The notes beneath the pieces are model-generated. The model did not search any database. It saw only the letters and a program-made list of their open reading frames with translations, and had not been told where the DNA came from. Source: Chryseobacterium kimseyorum (GTDB taxonomy: Bacteria > Bacteroidota > Bacteroidia > Flavobacteriales > Weeksellaceae). Taken from it: 64,000 nt of DNA. The position numbers were made by a program, and so were the translations under genes. This document shows, one piece after another, positions 54,743 through 63,547 of this stretch; position 1 is the stretch's first letter; each line of letters begins with the position of its first letter. The stretch spans positions 62,001 to 126,000 of the forward strand of contig NZ_JAPDHW010000006.1 in the NCBI RefSeq assembly GCF_025971945.1. Reading direction: 5' to 3'.

Positions 54743-55297
54743 CTAATTTTTATTTAAAAGAGACAGCGGTATTTTACTTTTACCCTCTTTCTTCAATAAT
54801 GTTCCATTTTGGTTTTTCCCATTAACGGTATAATTTCCATCTGCAAATCTGCAATCGTGGTTTCCCACATAACCGAACATGCTGTAATGCAGGTAAGCAT
54901 AGTGATGAAACCCCGATATGGTAAAATAAATTTTATTTTTAGTTTCTACAATAATGCTATCGGACTTTTTAAAATTCTCAAATGGAATATTGGTATTTAA
55001 ATATTTGTCGGGTTCTGTAATTGTGTAATGTACAGTTGTGTCTGTTATCACTTCATTATTTCGAATTAAATAAAACTTTAATTGATCAATTTCATCTTTT
55101 CTAAATTGGCCCAGCATGATGGCTGGTTTTTCTGTAATCGTTGTGATACTATCAAATTCTTTCGAATATTTGATGCCATCTTCTCCCGCACTTTTGTGGC
55201 TGGTTTCCATTGACCACCAAAACCATCCTGCAATCAGACCGATAATCAATATCAATACTGCAGAAGCAATTAAACATCCTTTTAAATATTTATTCAT
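54743..55297 (-). CDS. Membrane-anchored protein of unknown function, 184 aa
   Basis: One N-terminal transmembrane segment (YLKGCLIASAVLILIIGLIAG followed by WFWWS) is followed by an extracytoplasmic region with beta pattern (KIYFTISGFHHYAYLHYSMF). No domain is recognised. It is alone between the M1 peptidase and tatC. Confidence 0.75.
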   Translation of the reverse strand: MNKYLKGCLIASAVLILIIGLIAGWFWWSMETSHKSAGEDGIKYSKEFDSITTITEKPAIMLGQFRKDEIDQLKFYLIRNNEVITDTTVHYTITEPDKYLNTNIPFENFKKSDSIIVETKNKIYFTISGFHHYAYLHYSMFGYVGNHDCRFADGNYTVNGKNQNGTLLKKEGKSKIPLSLLNKN

Positions 55298-55376
55298 TTA
55301 AAATATGATGTGCTTTAAATTTAAATAATCTAAAATAGATAATCATAAACAATGAGTAAAATATCCTGAAAACAAA

Positions 55377-55407
55377 GCGGCGGAAAAATCAAAGATTTTT
55401 CCGCCGC
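55377..55407 (-). terminator. Hairpin terminator of tatC
   Basis: GCGGCGGAAAAATC, loop of three, GATTTTTCCGCCGC: 14-bp perfect stem, followed on the minus strand by TTTGTTTTC. Confidence 0.75.
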
Positions 55408-55428
55408 CCTTATATTCTTAATGTAAAA

Positions 55429-56256
55429 CTATTTTCGAACTACAAGTGATTGAGCTTCTCTTTTCTGTACTTTTCTGTACGTATAAGCACACATTAAAAT
55501 ACTGAATTCATAAAGGAATAACAGAGGTAATGCTGCCATCATCATACTTAAAACATCGGCTGGAGTTATGATTGCTGCAACCACCATAATTAAAACAATG
55601 GCATGTCTGCGGTATTTTTTCATAAACGCAGGATTTAGAATTCCAATTGTCGTTAAAAAGTAAATCAACACCGGGAAAAGGAAAACAACTCCCATTCCTA
55701 AAACGACCTGTAAAAACAGAGTAGTGTAGTCACTCAAATCGTAGAGCGGAATGATAATGTCGGAAATTTTAAAGATAACTCCAAAATTGACAGCAAATGG
55801 TAAAATTAAAAAGTATCCGCAAAGAACGCCCATCATGAAGAGAATCCAGACAGAATTGATAATGAAAATCGAGTTTTTTCTTTCGTTTGGATGAAGTGCC
55901 GGACTGATAAATCTCCATAATTCCCAAACAATGTACGGGAAACCGATGACCAAACCTCCAAAAATGGAAACCGCCATCATTACATTAAACTGCTGATACA
56001 GCCTCTGTACACGCACCGGAAATTCTGACGGTAAAGTGATACTGTCTTCACCCAGCACCATTCTAGAAAAATGATTCACCGCCTTGAATGTCGGGAAATC
56101 ATTTCGCGTAGGCCCGAAGAAAATATGATCCATAATCCAATTGATATTAAAACCGACTATAAAAGCAGCGATAACAATAGCGATAATTGAACGGATAAGA
56201 TGACCTCTCAGTTCACCAATATGCCCGAAAAAGGACATGTCTTTACCTTCACTCAC
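55429..56256 (-). CDS. tatC: Twin-arginine translocase subunit TatC
   Basis: TatC is the signal-binding core of the Tat export channel for folded proteins. The N-terminus MSFFGHIGELRGHLIRSII carries the conserved ELR motif. Six hydrophobic segments follow, with FPYIVWELWRFISPALHPNERK as the second conserved motif, and LPFAVNFGV and FLFPVLIYFLTTIGIL in the rest. Compared with E. coli TatC it has an insert between TM1 and TM2 (residues about 45-80), which is usual in Bacteroidetes. It lies about 140 bp downstream of the sugar-phosphate isomerase gene. Confidence 0.96.
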   Translation of the reverse strand: MSEGKDMSFFGHIGELRGHLIRSIIAIVIAAFIVGFNINWIMDHIFFGPTRNDFPTFKAVNHFSRMVLGEDSITLPSEFPVRVQRLYQQFNVMMAVSIFGGLVIGFPYIVWELWRFISPALHPNERKNSIFIINSVWILFMMGVLCGYFLILPFAVNFGVIFKISDIIIPLYDLSDYTTLFLQVVLGMGVVFLFPVLIYFLTTIGILNPAFMKKYRRHAIVLIMVVAAIITPADVLSMMMAALPLLFLYEFSILMCAYTYRKVQKREAQSLVVRK

Positions 56257-56399
56257 AGAATATTTTTTAATGTTTTCAAATTTATGAAAAAAAGCGGGGA
56301 ATTGGATGATTGAAATTTGAGATTCATTGTTTTAATCAATGTTTATCATTTTTTTATTTAAATAAAATCTTAACTCTATTCCTAATCTCAGTCCTGCAT

Positions 56400-57359
56400 C
56401 TAATTAATTCCCTCGTCCAGTAATTTATGAATATCTATAATTCCAAAGTACTGTCCGTTGTCTGTAACAATAAGCTGTCCAATATTGTTATCCTTTAAAA
56501 TCTTCATCGCTTCTTTAGCTAAAGAATCCTTTTCAAGACTTTTGGGATTTGCAGACATAATGTCTTTGGCCAGAATTTTAGAAATATCGTCACCATTCAA
56601 TAACATTCTTCGCAAATCACCATCTGTGATGACGCCTATGATTTTCTCATTATCGATCACAACAGTAATCCCGTGACTCGATGCACTGATCGAGATAATA
56701 ACATCTCTGATAGATGATTCTAAAGTTACGTGAGGCTTTTGTGAAGAAACAAACTGCTCAACTCTTGCGGTTAGATTTTTTCCGAGACTTCCACCAGGAT
56801 GGAATTTCGCAAAATCATTTTCTTTAAAATCATTAAGTTCCATTAATGAAATCGCCAAAGCATCTCCCAAAGCCATCTGTAAAGTTGTAGAGCTTGTAGG
56901 CGCCAATTTGTTAGGACAGGCTTCCGTATCAACGTGGGTGTCTAAAATTACGTCAGAATATTCTGCCAGCTTGCTTTTTCTGTTTCCTGTCATTCCGATT
57001 AAAGCAGAAGAATAGTCTTTAAGATAGGTAACCAAATTGATGATTTCAGGAGAATTCCCTGAATTTGAAATACACAGCACAACATCCTGCTTCTGAATCA
57101 CACCCAAATCACCGTGAATCGCTTCTGACGCGTGCAGAAACTGTGAAGGTGTTCCCGTAGAATTTAATGTAGCAACAATTTTATTTCCAACGTGAGCAGA
57201 TTTTCCGATTCCTACAACGATTAATTTACCTTTAGCGGAGTGAATGATTTCTACTGCCTTCACAAAGTCCTGGTCGATTCTTGTTTTTAATTTTTCTAAT
57301 TCTGCTATTTCTATGGCTAGCGTGTTCTTAGCGATTGAAATAATGTTTGATGTATCCAT
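56400..57359 (-). CDS. kdsD: KpsF/GutQ-family sugar-phosphate isomerase (arabinose-5-phosphate isomerase)
   Basis: The SIS domain begins near residue 30: GKLIVVGIGKSAHVGNKIVATLNSTGTPSQFLHASEA, then HGDLGVI and SNSGNSPEIINLV. DTEACPNKLAPTSSTTLQMALGDALA is the KdsD/KpsF hallmark. Two CBS domains occupy the last 120 residues (DGDLRRMLLNGDDI, NNIGQLIVTDNGQYFGIIDIH). The enzyme turns ribulose-5-phosphate into arabinose-5-phosphate for Kdo and LPS synthesis. It is divergent from recQ. Confidence 0.94.
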   Translation of the reverse strand: MDTSNIISIAKNTLAIEIAELEKLKTRIDQDFVKAVEIIHSAKGKLIVVGIGKSAHVGNKIVATLNSTGTPSQFLHASEAIHGDLGVIQKQDVVLCISNSGNSPEIINLVTYLKDYSSALIGMTGNRKSKLAEYSDVILDTHVDTEACPNKLAPTSSTTLQMALGDALAISLMELNDFKENDFAKFHPGGSLGKNLTARVEQFVSSQKPHVTLESSIRDVIISISASSHGITVVIDNEKIIGVITDGDLRRMLLNGDDISKILAKDIMSANPKSLEKDSLAKEAMKILKDNNIGQLIVTDNGQYFGIIDIHKLLDEGIN

Positions 57360-57475
57360 TTCCGGTATGATTTCTATCTAAACTAGTCCAAAGTAAAGCT
57401 GCAGTTTTAAGGAATTTTTAACGCAGGTTTTATTTTTTATAAATCCGTTTACTTTTATTTTCAGTAAAAAAGTTA

Positions 57476-57483
57476 TAACTTTG
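57476..57483 (+). promoter_or_regulatory. -7 element of the recQ promoter
   Basis: TAACTTTG, exact TAnnTTTG, 33 bp before the ATG at 57516. The -33 region (CTTTTA) is weak. Confidence 0.55.
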
Positions 57484-57515
57484 GGTTAGATGCAAATTTA
57501 GCAATACAAAATTAG

Positions 57516-59720
57516 ATGAGCGCAAAAAAAGCCAATTTATCAGGCGAGTTAAAGAAATACTTCGGATTTTCTACTTTCAAAGGTCAGCAGGAACTCATTA
57601 TAGAGGAACTGTTGCAGGGCAAAGATATTTTTGTCCTTATGCCGACTGGAGGTGGTAAATCTTTGTGTTACCAACTTCCCGCCCTTATTTCAGAAGGAAC
57701 TGCAATTGTGGTTTCGCCATTGATTGCTTTAATGAAAAATCAGGTGGATGCCGTAAACGGTCTTTCATCTGAAAATGGAGTAGCCCATGTTCTCAATTCT
57801 TCTTTAAACAAAACGCAGACCAAACAGGTCTTTGACGACATAAAAAGCGGAAAAACAAAACTTCTTTATGTAGCTCCTGAATCGCTCATCAAAGAAGATT
57901 ATCTGGAATTTTTCAGAGATGTGAAAATTTCTTTTGTAGCGATTGACGAGGCGCACTGTATCTCAGAATGGGGACATGATTTCAGACCCGAATACAGAAA
58001 TTTAAAATCAATCATCGACAAGATTGCCGATGTTCCGGTAATTGCTCTTACGGCAACGGCAACACCAAAAGTTCAGGATGATATTCAGAAGACATTGGGA
58101 ATGACCGATGCTTTGGTTTTTAAAGAGAGCTTTAACAGAGCAAATCTATATTATGAAGTTCGCCCAAAAGTGAATGTAGATAAAGAAATTGTAAAATTTA
58201 TCAACAAACACAAAGGTAAATCAGGAATTGTATACTGCTTGAGCCGAAGAAAAGTAGAGGAATTTGCCCAGCTTTTACAGGTCAACGGAGTGAATGCATT
58301 ACCTTATCACGCAGGTCTAGATCAAAAAGTGAGAGTAACCAATCAGGATAAATTTCTGATGGAGGAAGCTGACGTGATCGTTGCCACAATCGCCTTTGGG
58401 ATGGGTATTGATAAACCGGATGTCCGTTTTGTCATTCATTATGATTTCCCAAAATCTCTGGAAAGTTATTATCAGGAAACCGGTCGTGCTGGTCGTGATG
58501 GTGGTGAAGGTCACTGTCTTGCCTTTTATGATCCAAAAGATATTGAAAAATTAGAAAAATTTTTAGCTCAAAAACCTGTTTCCGAACGTGAAATAGGATT
58601 ACAGTTATTAAATGAAGTAGTGGGTTATGCCGAAACTTCAATGAGCAGAAGACAGTATATTTTATATTATTTCGGTGAAACTTTTGACCCTGTAAAAGGT
58701 GAAGGTGCCAATATGTGTGATAATGCATCAAACCCGCCGAAGCTGAAAGATGCTACCAAAGACTTGAAAAAAGTTTTGGAATTAATAAAAGGGACTCAGG
58801 AGAAATTTAAATCAAAAGATCTTATTGCAGTAATTGTCGGAAAAGAAAATTCAGTCACCAAATCTTATAAAATGGAGCAGACTTCATTTTTTGGTTTCGG
58901 AAAGGATGAAAAAGATAATTACTGGAAAACAATTTTAAGACAGGCAACTGTTCAGAACTTTTTACAAAAAGATATTGAAACCTATGGTGTCCTGAAAATT
59001 TCAGCAAAAGGACATGAAGTTATTGACGGGAAATTCAAAGAGCCGTTTTTAATTGCTGAAGACCGGGAATTTGATCTGTCACAAACCAAAGCAGACAGCG
59101 ATCAGGTGCAAATGCAGGCGGCAGGAGGACTCGATCAGAATTTATTTGGATTGCTGAAAGAACTGAGAAAAAAGGTTGCGAAAAAACATGGAATACCGCC
59201 ATATACGGTTTTTATGGATCCGAGTTTGGAAGATATGACCGTTCAGTATCCGATAACCACCGAAGAGATTACAAAAATCTACGGTGTAGGTGAAGGAAAA
59301 GCAAAGAAGTACGGGAAAGAATTCGCAGATTTTATTTCTCAATATGTTGAAGACAACAATATAGAGCGTACTCAGGATATGGTATTGAAAAATGTGGCAA
59401 ACAAATCAAGCCATAAAGTTTTTATTATCCAAAATACCGATAAAAAAATAGATCTTGAAGATATTGCAAGAGCAAAGAATCTTTCGATGAACGATCTGTT
59501 GAAGGAAATGGAAAGAATCGTTTATCAGGGAACAAAATTGAATATCGATTATTATATCGAAGAAAATTTTGATGAAGACATGGTAGAGGAATTCATGGAA
59601 TTTATGACAGAATCTGAAAGCGACAGCATGAAAGTTTTGCTGGATGAGTTTGGAGATGAACTTTCTGACGAAGAAGTAAGAATGCTGAGAATTAAATTTA
59701 TCAGTGACGTCGCCAATTAA
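57516..59720 (+). CDS. recQ: ATP-dependent DNA helicase RecQ
   Basis: This 3'-5' helicase of recombination and repair has Walker [14 protein letters not shown] (residues about 43-55), [23 protein letters not shown], and ETGRAGRDG motif VI. An RQC winged helix (residues about 400-510) and an HRDC domain ([20 protein letters not shown], about 545) follow, then an uncommon C-terminal extension of about 100 residues. The zinc-binding cysteines of RecQ are mostly missing: the region reads [16 protein letters not shown] and [11 protein letters not shown], with only one Cys. It starts its own transcript and precedes the toxin-antitoxin pair by 17 bp. Confidence 0.96.
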   Translation: MSAKKANLSGELKKYFGFSTFKGQQELIIEELLQGKDIFVLMPTGGGKSLCYQLPALISEGTAIVVSPLIALMKNQVDAVNGLSSENGVAHVLNSSLNKTQTKQVFDDIKSGKTKLLYVAPESLIKEDYLEFFRDVKISFVAIDEAHCISEWGHDFRPEYRNLKSIIDKIADVPVIALTATATPKVQDDIQKTLGMTDALVFKESFNRANLYYEVRPKVNVDKEIVKFINKHKGKSGIVYCLSRRKVEEFAQLLQVNGVNALPYHAGLDQKVRVTNQDKFLMEEADVIVATIAFGMGIDKPDVRFVIHYDFPKSLESYYQETGRAGRDGGEGHCLAFYDPKDIEKLEKFLAQKPVSEREIGLQLLNEVVGYAETSMSRRQYILYYFGETFDPVKGEGANMCDNASNPPKLKDATKDLKKVLELIKGTQEKFKSKDLIAVIVGKENSVTKSYKMEQTSFFGFGKDEKDNYWKTILRQATVQNFLQKDIETYGVLKISAKGHEVIDGKFKEPFLIAEDREFDLSQTKADSDQVQMQAAGGLDQNLFGLLKELRKKVAKKHGIPPYTVFMDPSLEDMTVQYPITTEEITKIYGVGEGKAKKYGKEFADFISQYVEDNNIERTQDMVLKNVANKSSHKVFIIQNTDKKIDLEDIARAKNLSMNDLLKEMERIVYQGTKLNIDYYIEENFDEDMVEEFMEFMTESESDSMKVLLDEFGDELSDEEVRMLRIKFISDVAN

Positions 59721-59737
59721 TTGTAGAAAATATTGAA

Positions 59738-59986
59738 ATGGAAGATCCAATTACTGAAGCAAAGAAAGAGCTTATTCAATGGATTAAAGATATGGAAGAG
59801 CTTGAAGACATTGCCGAACTGATGAAAATAAAGAGCAGTATGACTTCAGACGGAAAAGTTGCCGAAACACAGCCAAAATATGCTGTCGAAGATGATTTTG
59901 ATGAAAGATTTGCTAAGGGAATGTCTGGCGAAGAATTGATGAGGAGGGTTTATGAACACATCGAATCTCTGCCTTGGAAAAAATAG
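59738..59986 (+). CDS. Probable antitoxin, 82 aa
   Basis: A small acidic protein (MEDPITEAKKELIQWIKDME) ending SGEELMRRVYEHIESLPWKK. It overlaps the next gene by 13 bp, as antitoxin and toxin genes often do. It has no recognisable DNA-binding motif, but the helix-rich acidic N-terminus and basic end are antitoxin-like. It could instead be a stand-alone helicase-associated protein. It lies 17 bp after recQ. Confidence 0.6.
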   Translation: MEDPITEAKKELIQWIKDMEELEDIAELMKIKSSMTSDGKVAETQPKYAVEDDFDERFAKGMSGEELMRRVYEHIESLPWKK

Positions 59987-60297
59987 TAGTTTTTTCAAAT
60001 AAAGTTGAAATCTATCTGAAAGATTTGGTAGACATTTTATACAAGGAAAACTATTTTGGACTTAAAGAGAATGCAAAATCTTATGTTCAGGAAATTGTTT
60101 TTTTTGTAATGAAAAGTGATTTTAAATTCAATGTTAGAAAAACTCCAAACAATCTCAAGAAATTTGGGAGCAAATTCATAAAATATAAAGCCAATAATCA
60201 TACAACTTGGTACATTTTTTTCGATCAGAAAGGCAATCAGTTTTTAATTAATCATATTTTGAACAATCATTCTCATGAATTTCCTGAATTAATGTAA
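59974..60297 (+). CDS. Probable RelE/ParE-like toxin, 107 aa
   Basis: The frame starts at TTG 59974 inside the preceding gene (MEKIVVFSNKVEIYLKDLVD). It continues with VQEIVFFVMKSDFKFNVRKTPNN, FIKYKANNHTTWYIFFDQKG and NQFLINHILNNHSHEFPEL. The helix-helix-strand order, the basic centre and the final beta strands fit RelE/ParE-type ribonuclease or gyrase toxins. Translational coupling to the 82-aa gene supports a toxin-antitoxin unit. Assignment rests on size, gene order and fold pattern only. Confidence 0.65.
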   Translation: MEKIVVFSNKVEIYLKDLVDILYKENYFGLKENAKSYVQEIVFFVMKSDFKFNVRKTPNNLKKFGSKFIKYKANNHTTWYIFFDQKGNQFLINHILNNHSHEFPELM

Positions 60298-60377
60298 ATT
60301 AAAAATTGCTGATTAATATAAATTCTACTATAGAAAAACACTTTTAAACTGGAAGGTTTTCTCAAACCAACTGTATA

Positions 60378-61466
60378 ATGAATAAGAAAATTTCTGTCAT
60401 ATTTATTCTGCCGGATCTTGAAACCGGAGGCGCAGAAAGAATCGTTACCACTATCGCAAACCATCTTTCCAGAGATTTGTTTGAACCTAAGATTTTGCTT
60501 CTACGCAAACAGGGCGGTTATCTGAATTTTCTTAAAAGTGATGTGGAAATTATTGACATTGATACTGAAAGAATAAGACATTCGTTAAAGCCTATTTTAA
60601 AAGAAATATACAGAAGAAAACCGGATATTGTATTTTCAGGATTTGGAGAAGTGAACGCGTATTTATCTCTATTTGTTAAACTTTTCCCGAAAGTAAAATT
60701 TATTGCCAGAGAAACCAATGTTGTTTCTGAGCATGTGACTAAAAAAGAAATTAAATTTTTCTATAATTTCTATAACAACTACCAGCAGATTATTGCGCAA
60801 AGCGACGATATGATGCACGATCTGGTGAATAATTTTAAGGTCAACCGCTCAAAGATTATTAAAATAAATAATCCTGTAGACTTTGAATTTATTGATCAGA
60901 AACTTATGATTTCCCGTAAGCCTGAAAGTTTTAAATACAATTATAAAAACGTTGTTGCTATAGGAAATCTATCTGCAAGAAAAGGTTTTGACAATCTTTT
61001 GAAGGTATTTTCGAGATTAAAAAATGAAAAAATTCTGTTGCATATTTTAGGAGATGGAAAAGACCGTGAGATTCTGCACCAGATGAAAGATTTTTTAGGC
61101 TTAAAAAATGTGGTTTTTCACGGACGACAGGAGAATCCGTATGAGTTTTTGAAATATGCAGATTTGTTTATTCTTTCCTCAAGATATGAAGGTTTCCCCA
61201 ATGTTTTATTGGAGGCAGGAGCCTGTGGAACGTATTCTCTAGCCAACAACTGTCCGGGTGGCATCACTGAAATCATCCAGCACGAAATTAATGGTGAAAT
61301 TGGCAATATCAATAATCACGAAGATTTTTCGCAAAAAATTATGCACATTCTGCACCAGTCGTATGATCAGGATGCTATTAAAAATTGTATAAAATCGAGG
61401 TTTTCCAAGGAGATTATTCTAGATAATTATGAAAAAGTATTGTTGGATTTAATGAAGAAAAAATAG
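60378..61466 (+). CDS. Glycosyltransferase family 4 (GT-B) protein
   Basis: A GT-B retaining glycosyltransferase. The N-terminal Rossmann domain has FILPDLETGGAERIVTTIANHL, with the glycine-rich substrate loop. The C-terminal half has VVAIGNLSARKGFDNLLKVF, ILGDGKDREILHQMKDFLGL and ILSSRYEGFPNVLLEAGACG, which carries the nucleotide-sugar binding E-x7-E motif. It is likely to act on the inner face of the membrane in lipopolysaccharide, exopolysaccharide or protein glycan assembly. It is alone, without a nearby sugar cluster. Start ATG 60378 begins directly at the Rossmann strand. Confidence 0.93.
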   Translation: MNKKISVIFILPDLETGGAERIVTTIANHLSRDLFEPKILLLRKQGGYLNFLKSDVEIIDIDTERIRHSLKPILKEIYRRKPDIVFSGFGEVNAYLSLFVKLFPKVKFIARETNVVSEHVTKKEIKFFYNFYNNYQQIIAQSDDMMHDLVNNFKVNRSKIIKINNPVDFEFIDQKLMISRKPESFKYNYKNVVAIGNLSARKGFDNLLKVFSRLKNEKILLHILGDGKDREILHQMKDFLGLKNVVFHGRQENPYEFLKYADLFILSSRYEGFPNVLLEAGACGTYSLANNCPGGITEIIQHEINGEIGNINNHEDFSQKIMHILHQSYDQDAIKNCIKSRFSKEIILDNYEKVLLDLMKKK

Positions 61467-61522
61467 TTTTAAATTTTCTGTAAATTCGCAATTCAATTTA
61501 TCAAAAATTCAATATTTAATTC

Positions 61523-61900
61523 ATGAAAAAACTTCCGAAATTAGGTTGTGCCTGCGAGAAACACGACCTGATCGAGTCTGAATACAGAACATCAACAGTG
61601 GGAACAGATTCCACCGAAGGCAGAAATGCAGAAGTAAGTGTTATTCAATGCCGCCTGTGCCAAAGAATTTGGATTAAATACGATGTCGAATTTCCAAATT
61701 CCCCACAATCCGCAAGATGGTTCAAAGGAATTATTGCCAAAAAAGATGTTGCAGAAATGAAACCAGAAAACGCTGTTGAATATTTAGAAAATCTTCCCTG
61801 GTATATATGCGGAGGTGAGTTTTTTGGAAATACAGAAGTTTTTGGAGAAGGAAATTTAGACTTTTTGTCGATATCAAATGTGGGAGATAGCAAGGTTTAA
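61523..61900 (+). CDS. Hypothetical protein with zinc-ribbon-like cysteines, 125 aa
   Basis: Start MKKLPKLGCACEKHDLIESE. Cysteines occur as CxC near residue 9-11 and as CRLC near 43-46, which together could bind zinc. The second half contains IKYDVEFPNSPQSARWFKG and ENLPWYICGGEFFG. There is no signal peptide and no recognised family. A TAAATTCG at 61482-61489 is a possible -7 element. Confidence 0.7.
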   Translation: MKKLPKLGCACEKHDLIESEYRTSTVGTDSTEGRNAEVSVIQCRLCQRIWIKYDVEFPNSPQSARWFKGIIAKKDVAEMKPENAVEYLENLPWYICGGEFFGNTEVFGEGNLDFLSISNVGDSKV

Positions 61901-61977
61901 AAATATTCTCAATAATGTAGGCATCCTACACCCAGCTTCCAACATCCCACATCCGACAAAAACTTGACAAAACTCAC

Positions 61978-62008
61978 TTTGTTCCTTCTAAATTAATCAT
62001 TAAATTTG
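61978..62008 (+). promoter_or_regulatory. Promoter of lpdA
   Basis: TTTG (61978-61981), 19 bp, TAAATTTG (62001-62008): perfect match to the Bacteroidetes consensus, 41 bp before the ATG. Confidence 0.82.
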
Positions 62009-62049
62009 TAAGAATTAATCGTCAGATAATAAATAAATCAAAATATAAA

Positions 62050-63453
62050 ATGAGTCAATTCGATGTTACCGTAATAGGTTCTGGTCCTGGAGGTTATGTG
62101 GCTGCAATCCGCGCTGCGCAATTAGGTTTCAAAACAGCAATTATTGAAAAATATTCAACTTTAGGCGGAACCTGTCTTAACGTTGGATGTATTCCTTCAA
62201 AAGCACTCTTGGACAGCTCTGAGCATTTCGAAAACGCAAAACACAATTTCGAAAACCACGGAATTATCATTAATGAGCCACAGGCTGATATTGCAAGAAT
62301 GATTGCGAGAAAAAATGAAGTGGTAGAGCAAACTACAAAAGGAATCAATTTCCTGATGAACAAAAACAAAATTACTGTTTTTGAAGGTCTTGGAAGTTTT
62401 GAATCTGCAACTCAGATTAAAGTAACGAAAAACGACGGTTCTACAGAAACGATCGATTCTAAATATACCATTATTGCTACAGGTTCTAAACCTTCATCTT
62501 TGCCTTTTATCACTTTAGATAAAGAAAGAGTGATCACTTCTACAGAAGCTTTAAATTTAAAAGAAATTCCTAAGCATTTGGTAGTAATCGGTGGTGGAGT
62601 AATTGGTCTTGAATTAGGTTCAGTTTACTTGAGACTTGGAGCTCAGGTAACTGTAGTTGAATTCATGGACAAAATCATTCCTACAATGGATGGAGCTTTA
62701 AGCAAGGAATTGACTAAAGTTCTGAAGAAGCAGGGAATGAAATTCATGCTTTCTACAGCGGTTTCTGCGGTTGAAAGAAACGGTGATACTGTAAAGATCA
62801 CTGCAAAAGATAAAAAAGGAGAGGAAGTTACAGTTGAAGGAGATTACTGTCTGGTTTCTGTAGGAAGAAGACCTTACACAGACGGACTTGGCTTGGAGAA
62901 AGCAGGTGTTGAATTAGACGAAAGAGGAAGAGTAAAAACAAACGACCATTTACAGACAAACGTTGCAAATATCTACGCAATCGGTGATGTTATCAAAGGC
63001 GCGATGTTAGCTCATAAAGCTGAAGAAGAAGGTGTTTTTGTTGCTGAAACCTTGGCGGGACAAAAACCTCACATTAATTATAATTTAATTCCAGGAGTGG
63101 TTTACACATGGCCGGAAGTTGCCGGAGTTGGTAAAACTGAAGAGCAACTGAAAGAGGAAGGTGTTGCCTACAAAATCGGAACTTTCCCAATGAGAGCGTT
63201 AGGTAGAAGCCGTGCAAGTGGTGATATCGACGGTTTGGTGAAAATCATTGCTGACGAAAAAACAGATGAAGTTTTAGGTTTCCACATGATCGGGGCCAGA
63301 GCTGCCGACTTGGTTGCTGAAGGTGTTATCGCTATGGAATTCCGTGCAAGTGCTGAAGATATCGCAAGAAGTTCTCACGCGCACCCAACCTATGCTGAAG
63401 CGGTGAAAGAAGCTGCTTTGGATGCGACTGGGAAGAGAGCGTTGCATATGTAG
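62050..63453 (+). CDS. lpdA: Dihydrolipoyl dehydrogenase (E3)
   Basis: This flavoprotein reoxidises lipoamide in pyruvate, 2-oxoglutarate and branched-chain dehydrogenase complexes and the glycine cleavage system. The FAD site is VIGSGPGGYVAAIRAAQLG. The redox disulfide is GGTCLNVGCIPSK (Cys near 42 and 47). The NAD-binding motif is VVIGGGVIGLELGSVY, and IYAIGDVIKGAMLAHKAEEEG is the second FAD motif. The C-terminal interface holds HAHPTYAEAVKEAALD with the catalytic His and Glu. Length 467 aa is standard. No E1 or E2 genes are adjacent. It has its own promoter and terminator. Confidence 0.97.
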   Translation: MSQFDVTVIGSGPGGYVAAIRAAQLGFKTAIIEKYSTLGGTCLNVGCIPSKALLDSSEHFENAKHNFENHGIIINEPQADIARMIARKNEVVEQTTKGINFLMNKNKITVFEGLGSFESATQIKVTKNDGSTETIDSKYTIIATGSKPSSLPFITLDKERVITSTEALNLKEIPKHLVVIGGGVIGLELGSVYLRLGAQVTVVEFMDKIIPTMDGALSKELTKVLKKQGMKFMLSTAVSAVERNGDTVKITAKDKKGEEVTVEGDYCLVSVGRRPYTDGLGLEKAGVELDERGRVKTNDHLQTNVANIYAIGDVIKGAMLAHKAEEEGVFVAETLAGQKPHINYNLIPGVVYTWPEVAGVGKTEEQLKEEGVAYKIGTFPMRALGRSRASGDIDGLVKIIADEKTDEVLGFHMIGARAADLVAEGVIAMEFRASAEDIARSSHAHPTYAEAVKEAALDATGKRALHM

Positions 63454-63500
63454 AAGTCAAGGAAAAAGTAAAAAAGCCAGGTTTGGCGCAAATATAAAAA

Positions 63501-63526
63501 GGGAAGTTTCGGCTTCTCTTTTTTTT
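63501..63526 (+). terminator. Terminator of lpdA
   Basis: GGGAAG, loop TTTCGG, CTTCTC (one G-U) followed by eight T. Confidence 0.78.
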
Positions 63527-63547
63527 GTATTTTGTTGCAAATATTTG

